Below, piece by piece: positions 6,764 to 14,390 of a stretch of DNA of 63,900 bases. This DNA is from a virus. Every line of letters begins with the position of its first letter. Positions within the stretch are counted from its first letter, which is position 1. The stretch lies in the IMG/VR virus record IMGVR_UViG_3300020469_000046, positions 1-63,900 of that record, one strand, 5' to 3'. The notes below the pieces were generated by a model that was not told the origin of the DNA, did not search any database, and worked only from the letters and a program-made list of their open reading frames with translations. A program made the position numbers and the translations under genes.

Positions 6764-6925
6764 ATGATTGATCTGTTGCTTTATTCATCTATATCATGTG
6801 CTGATGCTGATTCTATTATGATCAGAATCAAAGCAAGAAATGATCTACCTCAAGTAGTTCAAGTTGAATTGATTGAGACCGTAAAGGAATCAACTCCAGA
6901 TTGCTATTGGGACGCACACGACTGA
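6764..6925 (+). CDS. small conserved-looking protein (53 aa)
   Basis: 53 residues starting MIDLLLYSSISCADAD and ending CYWDAHD. It is preceded by a strong promoter and a leader of about 60 bases. The end codes WDA with the same DNA block found in the leader, so the gene may be one survivor of a tandem family. The composition (hydrophobic start, then a helical region with LPQVVQVELIETVKE) looks like a real protein. I believe similar short proteins recur in cyanophages, but I cannot name a family. Confidence 0.6.
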   Translation: MIDLLLYSSISCADADSIMIRIKARNDLPQVVQVELIETVKESTPDCYWDAHD

Positions 6926-6933
6926 AGGAACGG
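6909..6933 (+). repeat. repeat copy B: GGGACGCA-N10-GGAACGG
   Basis: Second copy of the block at 6727, overlapping the last codons (WDA) and the region after the stop of the 53-residue ORF. Confidence 0.7.
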
Positions 6934-6969
6934 GGATTAAAAACCCTCTATTACTTTAGGAGTAACAAC

Positions 6970-7137
6970 ATGAACACACTTAACTTAATTCGTAAGCAGA
7001 TCAACAAAGCATCTGCACTTCACAACGCTCAGATCTCTCACACCTCATATCGTGGTGTTGAGTATGATACACGTTGTGTAGAATCAAAAGAGACTCACGG
7101 TACATTCTGTTATCGTGGTAAAGTCTATAATAAGTGA
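6970..7137 (+). CDS. DUF4278-like small protein
   Basis: 55 residues starting at ATG 6970, preceded by a clear AGGAG site at 6958. It has SYRGVEYD at about residues 26-33 and FCYRGKVYNK at the end: two YRG-x-x-Y elements as in the DUF4278 family, seen in cyanobacteria and their phages. The function is unknown; host relatives have been linked to stress responses. A terminator follows 22 bases downstream. Confidence 0.65.
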   Translation: MNTLNLIRKQINKASALHNAQISHTSYRGVEYDTRCVESKETHGTFCYRGKVYNK

Positions 7138-7158
7138 TTACTTGTACATATGTTCGTT

Positions 7159-7185
7159 AGAGAGGTTGACTACCTCTCTTTTTTT
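7159..7185 (+). terminator. intrinsic terminator with promoter element in its loop
   Basis: Stem AGAGAGG (7159-7165)/CCTCTCT (7173-7179), loop TTGACTA, then T-run to 7185. The loop carries the -35 box of the next promoter. Confidence 0.8.
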
Positions 7186-7194
7186 GTGTATAAT
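7166..7194 (+). promoter_or_regulatory. sigma-70-like promoter overlapping terminator
   Basis: TTGACT (7166-7171) in the terminator loop, 17-base spacer made of the stem and T-run, then consensus TATAAT (7189-7194). It lies 22 bases before the start at 7216. Confidence 0.75.
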
Positions 7195-7215
7195 TGGAAC
7201 AGTCAACCTTGAGGT

Positions 7216-7398
7216 ATGGATAAGGAAAATTTAAACGATATTATTAAAGAAATAGAAATTCTTTTGGAAACTCTAAAGTCTGAAATCTATTCTGGTGTAA
7301 ATTCTGTTTCACGTCAGGAAAACTTTGATGATCCAGCGGAAAACTACATCGTTGATTATGATGAATTATTTGATAGCGAAAACGAATACTTTGATTAA
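7216..7398 (+). CDS. small acidic protein
   Basis: 60 residues. The N-terminal half is helical (KENLNDIIKEIEILLETLKS) and the C-terminal half very acidic (DYDELFDSENEYFD). It is first gene behind the terminator/promoter element and is followed by another small ORF and thyX. The acidic tail could mimic DNA or contact a polymerase, but nothing shows this. No family is recognised. Confidence 0.6.
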   Translation: MDKENLNDIIKEIEILLETLKSEIYSGVNSVSRQENFDDPAENYIVDYDELFDSENEYFD

Positions 7399-7403
7399 AA
7401 ACT

Positions 7404-7583
7404 ATGTACGAAGAATTAGACTCATTTGAAAGATCACTACAACATTTTGGTACAAGAGTAGAAGTAATAACTTGTATGGAAATGGGTGGTAAAATATCAT
7501 CTGAAGATGCTTATCAGTTAATTAAAGATGAAATTAAAGAACTAAAAAAAGTAAGAAAGGAGTGGAAGAAGACGAATGAATGA
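7404..7583 (+). CDS. small hypothetical protein (59 aa)
   Basis: 59 residues from ATG 7404 to TGA 7581-7583, helical, with a Lys-rich end (KKVRKEWKKTNE). It follows the previous gene by 5 bases and overlaps the thyX start by 8, as expected for an operon member. No family is recognised. Confidence 0.6.
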   Translation: MYEELDSFERSLQHFGTRVEVITCMEMGGKISSEDAYQLIKDEIKELKKVRKEWKKTNE

Positions 7584-8265
7584 TTGCAAACTGGTTTCAG
7601 TAACCCCTGGTGCAGAGAAGCACATGGCCTATTGTGCTCGCGTTAGTAATCCAAATAATCAAGAAAATGAAAAGTTTTCTGGACTTCTAAAGTATTGCGT
7701 AAAGCATCAACATTGGAGTATCTTTGAACAGGCATATATGACTGTTGAAATTAATACTACTCGCGGACTGGCAGCTCAAATACTTCGGCATAGAAGTTTC
7801 ACATATCAAGAATTTTCACAACGTTACGCTGATTCTTCTTTACTTGGTGATACTATTCCTCTACCTGAATTACGTCGTCAAGATACCAAGAACCGTCAGA
7901 ATTCTATTGATGATATTGATCCTTTTACAAGGCAAAGGTTTGAGATCCTGATTCAGGAACACTTCAAGCGTAGTATGGAATTATATCAGGAGATGCTTGA
8001 AGCAGATATAGCAAAGGAGTGTTCGCGTTTTGTGCTCCCCCTCGCTGTACCCACCAGACTCTACATGACGGGCTCTGTGAGGTCATGGATCCATTATATC
8101 GATTTGCGCTCTGCTAACGGCACACAGAAGGAGCATATGGATATTGCAAATGCAATTAAATGCATTTTCTGCTGTCAATTCCCTTCTGTTGCTGAAGCAC
8201 TCGAATGGGAAAGACATGAAGACTGTCCAGAATGTCAAGATCAACCATCAATCACACTTGAATAA
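7576..8265 (+). CDS. thyX: flavin-dependent thymidylate synthase ThyX
   Basis: A 229-residue protein. The ThyX signature RHR-x7-S is present as RHRSFTYQEFSQRY near residue 72, and RFVLPLAVPTRLY near 150 plus RSWIHYIDLR near 165 match the conserved substrate- and flavin-binding segments. It makes dTMP from dUMP using FAD, NADPH and methylene-tetrahydrofolate, feeding phage DNA synthesis. T4 uses an unrelated enzyme (Td). The C-terminus has a CPEC pair. The start overlaps the small upstream ORF. Confidence 0.95.
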   Translation: MNDCKLVSVTPGAEKHMAYCARVSNPNNQENEKFSGLLKYCVKHQHWSIFEQAYMTVEINTTRGLAAQILRHRSFTYQEFSQRYADSSLLGDTIPLPELRRQDTKNRQNSIDDIDPFTRQRFEILIQEHFKRSMELYQEMLEADIAKECSRFVLPLAVPTRLYMTGSVRSWIHYIDLRSANGTQKEHMDIANAIKCIFCCQFPSVAEALEWERHEDCPECQDQPSITLE

Positions 8266-8271
8266 TAAATA
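8264..8271 (+). promoter_or_regulatory. late-promoter-like AATAAATA box
   Basis: AATAAATA right after the thyX stop and 22 bases before the ATG at 8294. Confidence 0.45.
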
Positions 8272-8293
8272 AACCATACATCATTTAAATTTT

Positions 8294-8542
8294 ATGGCTA
8301 CATACCCCGTTGTTAATAAGACTACTGGTGAACAAAAAGAGGTGAAACTGAGTGTTCATGAATGGGATCAGTGGAAAGAAAGTAATCCTGAATGGGATAG
8401 AGATTGGTCAGACCCCTCTACTTGCCCCTCTGCTGCAGAGATTGGTGAGTGGAAGGATAAACTCATTAAATCTAGACCAGGATGGAATGATGTTTTAGAA
8501 AAAGCATCAAGAGCACCTAAATCTCAAGTAAAGAAAATTTAA
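8294..8542 (+). CDS. conserved cyanophage-type hypothetical protein
   Basis: An 82-residue, Trp-rich protein: MATYPVVNKTTGEQKEVKLS, then EWDQWKESNPEWDRDWSD, GEWKDKL and SRPGWNDVLEKASRAPKSQV. This arrangement, ending in a PGWN-x-VL-x-K motif and placed just before phoH, is one I associate with T4-like cyanophages. The function is unknown. It has its own late-type box and is 4 bases from phoH. Confidence 0.65.
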   Translation: MATYPVVNKTTGEQKEVKLSVHEWDQWKESNPEWDRDWSDPSTCPSAAEIGEWKDKLIKSRPGWNDVLEKASRAPKSQVKKI

Positions 8543-8546
8543 ACCT

Positions 8547-9305
8547 ATGGCAAGAAAAAGAAGAAGTAATTCTGAGCAACCAATCGGAGTCGGTCTCACT
8601 GCGAAGCAAATGAGAAGGAAAAAACCGGTTAATTCAGACCTTCTTATAGATATTGAACCTTTAACTGACAATCAGAAAAAGTTATTTGAATCTTACGCTG
8701 AAGGAAAACATCTTGTTGCTTATGGTTCATCTGGAACCGGTAAAACTTTTATTACTCTTTACAATGCATTAGCAGATGTTTTAGATGATAGAACTCCATA
8801 TGAAAAAATTTATCTTGTTCGTTCTTTAGTTTCAACAAGAGAAATTGGATTCCTTCCTGGTGATCATGAAGATAAGTCTTCACTGTATCAGATTCCATAT
8901 AAAAATATGGTAAAGTATATGTTCCAGATGCCATCTGATGCTGACTTTGAAATGCTTTATGGAAATTTAAAAACACAAGAAACTATTAGTTTTTGGAGTA
9001 CCTCATTCATTCGTGGAACAACATTAGATAACTGCATTATTATTGTTGATGAATTCCAAAATCTTAATTTTCATGAACTTGACTCTATTGTTACTAGAGT
9101 TGGTGAAAACTCAAAAATTATGTTCTGTGGAGATGCAACACAAACAGACTTAGTAAAACAAAATGAAAAAAATGGCATTGTTGATTTTATGAAAATCTTA
9201 AATGTCATGCCATCGTTTGATGTTATTGAATTTGGTATTAATGACATTGTAAGATCTGGTATTGTTAAAGAATATCTTATTGCTAAAATGGAGTTAAATT
9301 TGTAA
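8547..9305 (+). CDS. phoH: PhoH-like ATPase
   Basis: A 252-residue protein. Walker A is GSSGTGKT at about residues 59-66 and Walker B is IIIVDEFQNL near 163; FCGDATQTD near 190 is the sensor segment typical of PhoH. An N-terminal basic region precedes the ATPase core, which starts near LTDNQKKLFESY. PhoH is a P-loop ATPase related to helicase domains and very common in marine phages. Its role is unsettled; a link with phosphate stress is proposed, not proven. Confidence 0.93.
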   Translation: MARKRRSNSEQPIGVGLTAKQMRRKKPVNSDLLIDIEPLTDNQKKLFESYAEGKHLVAYGSSGTGKTFITLYNALADVLDDRTPYEKIYLVRSLVSTREIGFLPGDHEDKSSLYQIPYKNMVKYMFQMPSDADFEMLYGNLKTQETISFWSTSFIRGTTLDNCIIIVDEFQNLNFHELDSIVTRVGENSKIMFCGDATQTDLVKQNEKNGIVDFMKILNVMPSFDVIEFGINDIVRSGIVKEYLIAKMELNL

Positions 9306-9365
9306 ACATTTTCCTAATATAAGAAGTTCATTCATTATCCACACTAATTGATAGAAAAAATAGTT

Positions 9366-10043
9366 ATGAAATCGCATTTTGACCATAAAGAATTGGATCT
9401 AAAACCATTAAGTAGGAAAACACTTAATGGTGTAAGATACTATAATGTTCCTGGAAAAGAAGGTCCTTTAAAATTAGTTTCTATTACTTCTGTAATTAGT
9501 AATTATAAAAAAGAATTCTTCGCTGCTTGGAGAAAACGAGTTGGTGAAGAAAAAGCAGACAAGAAAACCAAACGTGCTACCAGTCGTGGAACTGATATGC
9601 ATACTCTTGTAGAGCACCATCTTAAAAATGAGAGTCTTCCTAAAGTTCAACCATTATCGGAATTTTTATTTCATTCAGCAAAGGCAGAACTAAGTCGTAT
9701 AAATAACATTTACGCCTTAGAGGGGGCACTGTACAGCGAGTATTTGGGAATTGCTGGAACAGTTGATTGTATCGCTGAACATGATGGCGAACTGTCTATA
9801 ATTGATTTTAAAACTTCTGAAAGACCAAAACCAAGGGATTGGATTGATGGATATTTTGTACAATGCTGCGGATATGCTTGCATGTTACATGAGATGACTG
9901 GTCTAACAGTTAAAAAGTTTGTGATTATTATGTCATGTGAGAATGGAGAAGTAGTAGTATACGAAGAAAGAAATAAAGAAAAGTATATTAGGATGTTGGT
10001 TCAATATATAAAGAAATTTTTAAATGATAAGTTGACAAAATAA
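9366..10043 (+). CDS. RecB-like PD-(D/E)xK exonuclease
   Basis: 225 residues from ATG 9366 (TTG at 9348 is less likely). The nuclease core is seen as GTDMHTLVEHHL (motif with His near 80), GTVDCIAEHDGELSIIDFKTS (D...D-x-K core, about 140-160) and a QCCGYACML segment (QxxxY motif), the layout of the RecB-family nuclease domain. Such phage proteins are often annotated as exonucleases for DNA recombination or host DNA breakdown. It lies just before the replication cluster gp33-gp59-gp32. Confidence 0.8.
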   Translation: MKSHFDHKELDLKPLSRKTLNGVRYYNVPGKEGPLKLVSITSVISNYKKEFFAAWRKRVGEEKADKKTKRATSRGTDMHTLVEHHLKNESLPKVQPLSEFLFHSAKAELSRINNIYALEGALYSEYLGIAGTVDCIAEHDGELSIIDFKTSERPKPRDWIDGYFVQCCGYACMLHEMTGLTVKKFVIIMSCENGEVVVYEERNKEKYIRMLVQYIKKFLNDKLTK

Positions 10044-10060
10044 AGATAATATATTAGTAT
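10032..10060 (+). promoter_or_regulatory. possible sigma-70 promoter before gp33
   Basis: TTGACA (10032-10037), 17 bases, TAGTAT (10055-10060). An AATAAAT-like late box follows at 10072. It overlaps the end of the nuclease gene. Confidence 0.45.
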
Positions 10061-10084
10061 TTTCATATCACAATAAATCCTACA

Positions 10085-10381
10085 ATGTTACTAGAACTAT
10101 TAATGCCTACAACCAAAAAGAAAGAAGATCTTAATGTAGAAGAACTTTTAAAAAAGAAGTTCTTTTGTTCATCAAAATTTACTCAAGAAATAGAAAAAAT
10201 TGTATTGGAGAATACTGATATTAGTTACATTGATGCAATACTTTCATTCTGTGAGGTTAATAATATTGAACTAGAAACAGTTCCAAAATTAATTACAAAA
10301 CCACTAAAAGAGAAATTAAAATATGAAGCAATGAATTTGAACTTTCTAAAGAAAACTTCTAAAGCCAAATTAGTTTTTTAA
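10085..10381 (+). CDS. 33: gp33-like late-transcription co-activator
   Basis: A 98-residue protein; a second ATG at 10106 may be the true start. It has an acidic/helical N-terminus and a core FTQEIEKIVLENTDISYIDA that resembles T4 gp33, followed by a C-terminal hydrophobic-basic end (LNFLKKTSKAKLVF). T4 gp33 joins RNA polymerase to the sliding clamp for late transcription. The gene order 33-59-32 is as in T4, and this position is much of the evidence. Length fits (T4 gp33 is 112 residues). Confidence 0.75.
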   Translation: MLLELLMPTTKKKEDLNVEELLKKKFFCSSKFTQEIEKIVLENTDISYIDAILSFCEVNNIELETVPKLITKPLKEKLKYEAMNLNFLKKTSKAKLVF

Positions 10382-10383
10382 TT

Positions 10384-10971
10384 GTGAATCCTATAGAATG
10401 CTATAAAACTTATCTTTCTGTAAAAAATCATTTCTCTAAAGAGAGTTATGATTTTTTTAAGTATAAAGGAAAGACTAGAGTTTCAGAGAAAACTTTTTAT
10501 GCTAAAAAAGAAAGATTTTGGTTTGAAAAATTATCAAGGAATAAAAATGATAATGAAGTTGTAAATTTCTTTGTGTCAAATTATTCAAGTGTTGATGATC
10601 CATCGTCTCTTTGGATTGGGGATATTATAAAAAATGGTGAAGTTAGATATTCAGAATGGATAGAGAAAAAAAGTAATTTATTAGATATATTCTTATCAGA
10701 GTGTGAACATGTAACTAAAGAAAATTTTGACGATTATTTTAGAGTAGTTGGTAGTAGACACCCACAAGTTCTTAAAGATCATTTAAAAGGAGATATATCT
10801 ATTGAAACCTTAATAATATTTGATAGTATATTGAATTATAAAAAAGATTTTGATTCAAAACTTATCGATCCAATATGGGAAATGGTTTCATTAAGAATGA
10901 AAAAATATTCGGTTTTCCTACAAATAAATACTATTAAATTTAGAAAGGCGTTGAAGGAAATAATTTTATGA
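10384..10971 (+). CDS. 59: gp59-like helicase loader
   Basis: 195 residues from a GTG start at 10384, 2 bases after gp33. The N-terminus NPIECYKTYLSVKNHFS..YDFFKYKGKT matches the start of T4 gp59 (217 residues), which loads the gp41 helicase onto gp32-coated fork DNA. The rest is helical and basic, as expected for a DNA-binding loader. It overlaps the next gene by 4 bases and lies between gp33 and gp32, as in T4. Confidence 0.85.
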   Translation: MNPIECYKTYLSVKNHFSKESYDFFKYKGKTRVSEKTFYAKKERFWFEKLSRNKNDNEVVNFFVSNYSSVDDPSSLWIGDIIKNGEVRYSEWIEKKSNLLDIFLSECEHVTKENFDDYFRVVGSRHPQVLKDHLKGDISIETLIIFDSILNYKKDFDSKLIDPIWEMVSLRMKKYSVFLQINTIKFRKALKEIIL

Positions 10972-11309
10972 CATTTTTTGATTCTGATCAAGTAAAAGAG
11001 GAACTAGATGTAATATTAGAACTCCAACAAAAAGTATATGGAAATATTCTTAACTTTGCATCTATGGATGATGATACAAAGATAGAACATATTGATCTCT
11101 TAGATTCTCTTTTAGAAAAACAAAAAATACTTTACACTAGATTAAGTTTGTCTGATGATCCAGAAGCAAAATCATTGAAAAGACAAATAGTAGATTCTGC
11201 TGTTATTATGGGTATGCCAAAAGACGTTGATATTAAAATAATCTTTAATAATATGAGTATTATGCTTACCATGATGCGAAAGCAGATCGAGGAAAAGAAA
11301 GGTTACTAG
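10968..11309 (+). CDS. DUF1825-like conserved protein
   Basis: A 113-residue all-helical protein starting MTFFDSDQVKEELDVILELQ, with LLDSLLEKQKILYTRLSLSDDPE in the middle. The FFDS start and LL-x-KQK-x-x-x-x-R-x-x-LSDDPEA block resemble the cyanobacterial DUF1825 family and are, in my recollection, a standing feature between gp59 and gp32 in cyanophages. T4 has no counterpart here. The role is unknown; position suggests replication or transcription. A frame open in -1 continues past its stop. Confidence 0.65.
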   Translation: MTFFDSDQVKEELDVILELQQKVYGNILNFASMDDDTKIEHIDLLDSLLEKQKILYTRLSLSDDPEAKSLKRQIVDSAVIMGMPKDVDIKIIFNNMSIMLTMMRKQIEEKKGY

Positions 11310-11312
11310 GGC

Positions 11313-11341
11313 TTGACATCCCTCCAAGTTTCAACTATGGT
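11313..11341 (+). promoter_or_regulatory. sigma-70-like promoter before gp32
   Basis: TTGACA (11313-11318), 17 bases, TATGGT (11336-11341), 36 bases before the gp32 start. The same TTGACA-N17-TATGGT arrangement occurs at 31901. Confidence 0.65.
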
Positions 11342-11376
11342 AAAGAAGTCCACAAGCCAAATACGATTTAATCTAA

Positions 11377-12348
11377 ATGTCAAATTTTTCTAATCTAAAA
11401 AAACAATCCGGTCTCGGTTCTTTGACTCAAAAACTAGTCAAAGAAGTCGAAAAGATGAACAACACCAACTCAAATTCAGATGAACGTTTCTGGAAACCTG
11501 AAATGGGTAAGGATGGAGTTGGATCAGCAATTATTCGTTTCCTCCCTGCACCAGATGGTGAGGAACTTCCATGGGTAAAGATTTATTCTCATGGATTCCA
11601 AGGTACTGGTGGTTGGTATATCGAAAACTCTCTAACTACACTTGGACAGAAAGATCCAGTTTCTGAGAGCAACCGTACTTTGTGGAACAGTGGTAATGAT
11701 AAGGATAAGGAAACTGCCCGTGCTCGTAAACGCAAACTTTCCTACTATAGCAATATCTACGTTGTAAAAGATCCTGCACACCCAGAGAATGAGGGTCGGG
11801 TATTCCTATTCAAGTATGGAAAAAAGATCTTCGACAAGATTCTGAATGCCATGCAACCTGAGTTTGAAGATGAAGAACCAATCAACCCCTTTGATTTTTG
11901 GGCAGGTGCAAACTTCCGTCTAAAGATCCGTAAGGTCGAAGGTTATTGGAACTACGATAAGTCTGAGTTTGATAGTGTAAAACCACTTTTAAATGATGAT
12001 GACGCTATGGAAGCAATTTGGAAGAAAGAGCATTCTCTAGAAGAAATGGTTGCACCAACTAATTTCAAAACTTATGAGCAACTAGAGGCACGTCTGAACG
12101 CTGTTCTTGGTCTCAACAAACCAAAAGCACGTCGTTATGATGAAGAAGAACTTGAAAATGAAAGTGAAGGTCGTGGATCGTTTACACCTAACTTCAAGTC
12201 TAAAGAAGAGAATGTAATGGAGGAATTGGAAAAGTCTTACCATCAAAGTAAGAGTGCTCCTACATCATCAGAATCAAAATCTTCAAGTGATGACGAAGAT
12301 GAAGTTGACACACTCTCTTATTTTCAAACACTTGCTGATAGCGAATAA
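11377..12348 (+). CDS. 32: gp32-like single-stranded DNA-binding protein
   Basis: A 323-residue protein. The N-terminal basic, cooperative-binding region is followed by WKPEMGKDGVGSAIIRFLP (about 41-60), the start of the OB-fold core. NPFDFWAGANFRLKIRKVEGYWNYDKS follows near residue 170. The C-terminus is Ser-rich and very acidic (SSDDEDEVDTLSYFQTLADSE), the protein-interaction tail. The cysteines of the T4 zinc site are not evident, as known for cyanophage versions. It coats single-stranded DNA in replication and repair. It converges tail to tail with gp53. Confidence 0.92.
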   Translation: MSNFSNLKKQSGLGSLTQKLVKEVEKMNNTNSNSDERFWKPEMGKDGVGSAIIRFLPAPDGEELPWVKIYSHGFQGTGGWYIENSLTTLGQKDPVSESNRTLWNSGNDKDKETARARKRKLSYYSNIYVVKDPAHPENEGRVFLFKYGKKIFDKILNAMQPEFEDEEPINPFDFWAGANFRLKIRKVEGYWNYDKSEFDSVKPLLNDDDAMEAIWKKEHSLEEMVAPTNFKTYEQLEARLNAVLGLNKPKARRYDEEELENESEGRGSFTPNFKSKEENVMEELEKSYHQSKSAPTSSESKSSSDDEDEVDTLSYFQTLADSE

Positions 12349-13032
12349 TTAATCTACGTAGTAGTTAGGATCATCTGCTCTTAATAAGGTTTTAGTCAAA
12401 AATTGACTAGAACCTTTTTTATATTTCATGACAGACTTCAAATCATCTAATATAGTTGGTACATAAGATGGTTTTAATAAAGAGATATTTCTTTTATTAT
12501 CTTCTCTTTCTTGTTCGTATTGGAAGTTTGTAACTGCCTCAGTTATATTAGTTACAGTAGTTTCATTTCCAGTTCCAAGATCCCTATATGTGACACTATA
12601 GTTTTGATCTACTACTATTCCTTTTGGTAGAACTAAATTTCCATTACTATCACTAACTCCAAGGGTTCTATAATTTCTAACAGCATAAAGATTATCATAA
12701 GTACCATATTTTTCTAGTAAAAATCTATCAAATCCTTTTTGGGAAAGAGGCCATTCATCTCTAAGATTCAAAATATTGTTTGAAATTAAAACTATCCAAT
12801 CAAGAGATTCATCACCATAAAATTTATATGCAATTTGATCTGGTCTTTCATCTCCTTTAACTTGATAATTGGTAAAATAAACTAAATTGGAGAATATATC
12901 CTCTCTAATTTTTACTCTTCTGAATAAATTTTTTACAGGAATATACGAATTGAAGACACCTTCATCATCTGGTTGTTGACTAATAAATTCAAAGTTAGGA
13001 AGTTGTCTGAAGTATTTAAGTGATTCTGCCAT
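12349..13032 (-). CDS. 53: gp53-like baseplate wedge protein
   Basis: A 227-residue protein with YFRQLPNFEFISQ at the start and the LysM-like segment DRPDQIAYKFYGDESLDWIVLISNN at about 60-85, as in T4 gp53. T4 gp53 completes the baseplate wedge and lets wedges join around the hub. It is first of three minus-strand structural genes by genome position but last to be transcribed, following gp48 by 3 bases. Its 3' end contains a hairpin that can terminate gp32 mRNA. Confidence 0.85.
   Translation of the reverse strand: MAESLKYFRQLPNFEFISQQPDDEGVFNSYIPVKNLFRRVKIREDIFSNLVYFTNYQVKGDERPDQIAYKFYGDESLDWIVLISNNILNLRDEWPLSQKGFDRFLLEKYGTYDNLYAVRNYRTLGVSDSNGNLVLPKGIVVDQNYSVTYRDLGTGNETTVTNITEAVTNFQYEQEREDNKRNISLLKPSYVPTILDDLKSVMKYKKGSSQFLTKTLLRADDPNYYVD
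12386..12420 (+). terminator. gp32 terminator encoded inside gp53
   Basis: A 14-pair stem (12386-12399 with 12403-12416, one T-G pair), 3-base loop, then T-run to 12420 on the plus strand. It lies entirely inside the gp53 coding end. Confidence 0.8.
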
Positions 13033-13035
13033 TTT

Positions 13036-14358
13036 TTAAAATCCCATGGTGTTTTCTTTACCATTATAATCCTCATAATAAAGAGGTTCTAATTCAGTAA
13101 ATTGTAATGTCATTTTATAAGCAATCATAGATCCATCTGCAGAATGAGTCATATATGTATTTTGTGGTGTGTAATCAACTGCACATTCTCTCAGGGCGCA
13201 TTTTTTCTTCACCATATTAATATATGGATGATCCTCCTTATTTTCATACAGATATCTAATACTGAAAACATTAGGTGCTTGTAAGAATAAATTCTTAGCT
13301 GATCTTCTGGGTGCCATACCTTCTTTAAAAAATCTAATAATATTTCTAATTTGTTGTGCTTCTTCATTACTCCTTGGCGTCATTTCAATGGTGTAAGCAA
13401 AGTCTCTTAAAGCAGGACCACCAAACAGTAATTCAAGATTCGGATTAACAATTGCACCATTAAATCTAGCTAATGCATTATTAAGTCCTGCTGCTTGACC
13501 AGCAAGAGCAGTTTTAATTTGACCTTGAGTACCTGGATCACTCAGTGCATTAATAGCCTTTTCTAAAGCGGCTTTAGAACCCGCACCAAAATTATCCATC
13601 ATCGCTAGAGACGCTTTTGCAGCTTCTAATTCAAATGCATTTGCACTATCATCTTGCCAGTTTACTCTATTTGAATCTCTAATTCCTGTAGGAATTGCTA
13701 AAATTACACTACCATTTCTAGGTTCAAAATTGTCTTCTCTGCTCCCTACAGTACCAAAGTCTTGTCCTGTTCTAGATAATTTTCCATATCTAAATTGTTT
13801 AAACTCAATTGTATCCTGATGCAATAGTGTAGTTTCATGCATTTTGATGGGATATGTATAGTCGTCATAATGATCAGGATCTCCTAGTATTTCAATATCA
13901 AAATCAGGAAGTTCGTTAATTACTTGAACAGGAGGGGGTTCAGTATCACCCTCTTCTCCTGTGTTAGATAAAGTACTTTTATATCCATCTGTCTCAGATA
14001 TCTCTGATTTATCTTCTTCAGAAGAAGTTGATAATATAATCTGAGATGAACCACTTTTTGCATTATCTATAACTTTTGTAAGCCCGTCATTTCCAATCTC
14101 TTCTACAATTTGGTTGTAAGATTCAGAAGCATTGCTATCGTCTTCTGGAGGATCCCACTTATTCAATTTTGGATCATAATTGATAAATTCTATATTAGTT
14201 TCTTTATCAATTATAGTTATCTTTCCTGTAGTGTTGTCTACCTTAATAGAGAAATTTTTATTCGCGCCACTATCATCATCTTTAAGGGGGACGGGTACAG
14301 TTGCATTATATACGTTTGAGTCTTGAGTATCTACTGACCATCCTTGCGGGATATTCAT
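13036..14358 (-). CDS. 48: gp48-like baseplate tail-tube cap
   Basis: A 440-residue protein. The C-terminal half carries the recognisable gp48-like region: GPALRDFAYTIEMTPRSNEEAQQIRNII near 300-330 and ALRECAVDYTPQ near 385, matching tube-like beta-structure proteins at the baseplate top. The N-terminal 150 residues are acidic and low-complexity, so longer than T4 gp48 (364 residues). In T4, gp48 and gp54 together form the platform for tube growth; the gp54-like gene is just across the divergent promoter region. Confidence 0.75.
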   Translation of the reverse strand: MNIPQGWSVDTQDSNVYNATVPVPLKDDDSGANKNFSIKVDNTTGKITIIDKETNIEFINYDPKLNKWDPPEDDSNASESYNQIVEEIGNDGLTKVIDNAKSGSSQIILSTSSEEDKSEISETDGYKSTLSNTGEEGDTEPPPVQVINELPDFDIEILGDPDHYDDYTYPIKMHETTLLHQDTIEFKQFRYGKLSRTGQDFGTVGSREDNFEPRNGSVILAIPTGIRDSNRVNWQDDSANAFELEAAKASLAMMDNFGAGSKAALEKAINALSDPGTQGQIKTALAGQAAGLNNALARFNGAIVNPNLELLFGGPALRDFAYTIEMTPRSNEEAQQIRNIIRFFKEGMAPRRSAKNLFLQAPNVFSIRYLYENKEDHPYINMVKKKCALRECAVDYTPQNTYMTHSADGSMIAYKMTLQFTELEPLYYEDYNGKENTMGF

Positions 14359-14382
14359 TGAATAGTTAACCTTGTATGTGTT

Positions 14383-14390
14383 TATTTATT
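14383..14390 (-). promoter_or_regulatory. late-promoter-like AATAAATA box (minus strand)
   Basis: AATAAATA on the minus strand, 24 bases before the gp48 start and overlapping the gp4 stop codon. Confidence 0.5.

Noticed and set aside
7745-7951. Frame inside thyX
   Set aside because: It lies wholly within the well-supported thyX gene in another frame and has a leucine-rich, shadow-like composition.
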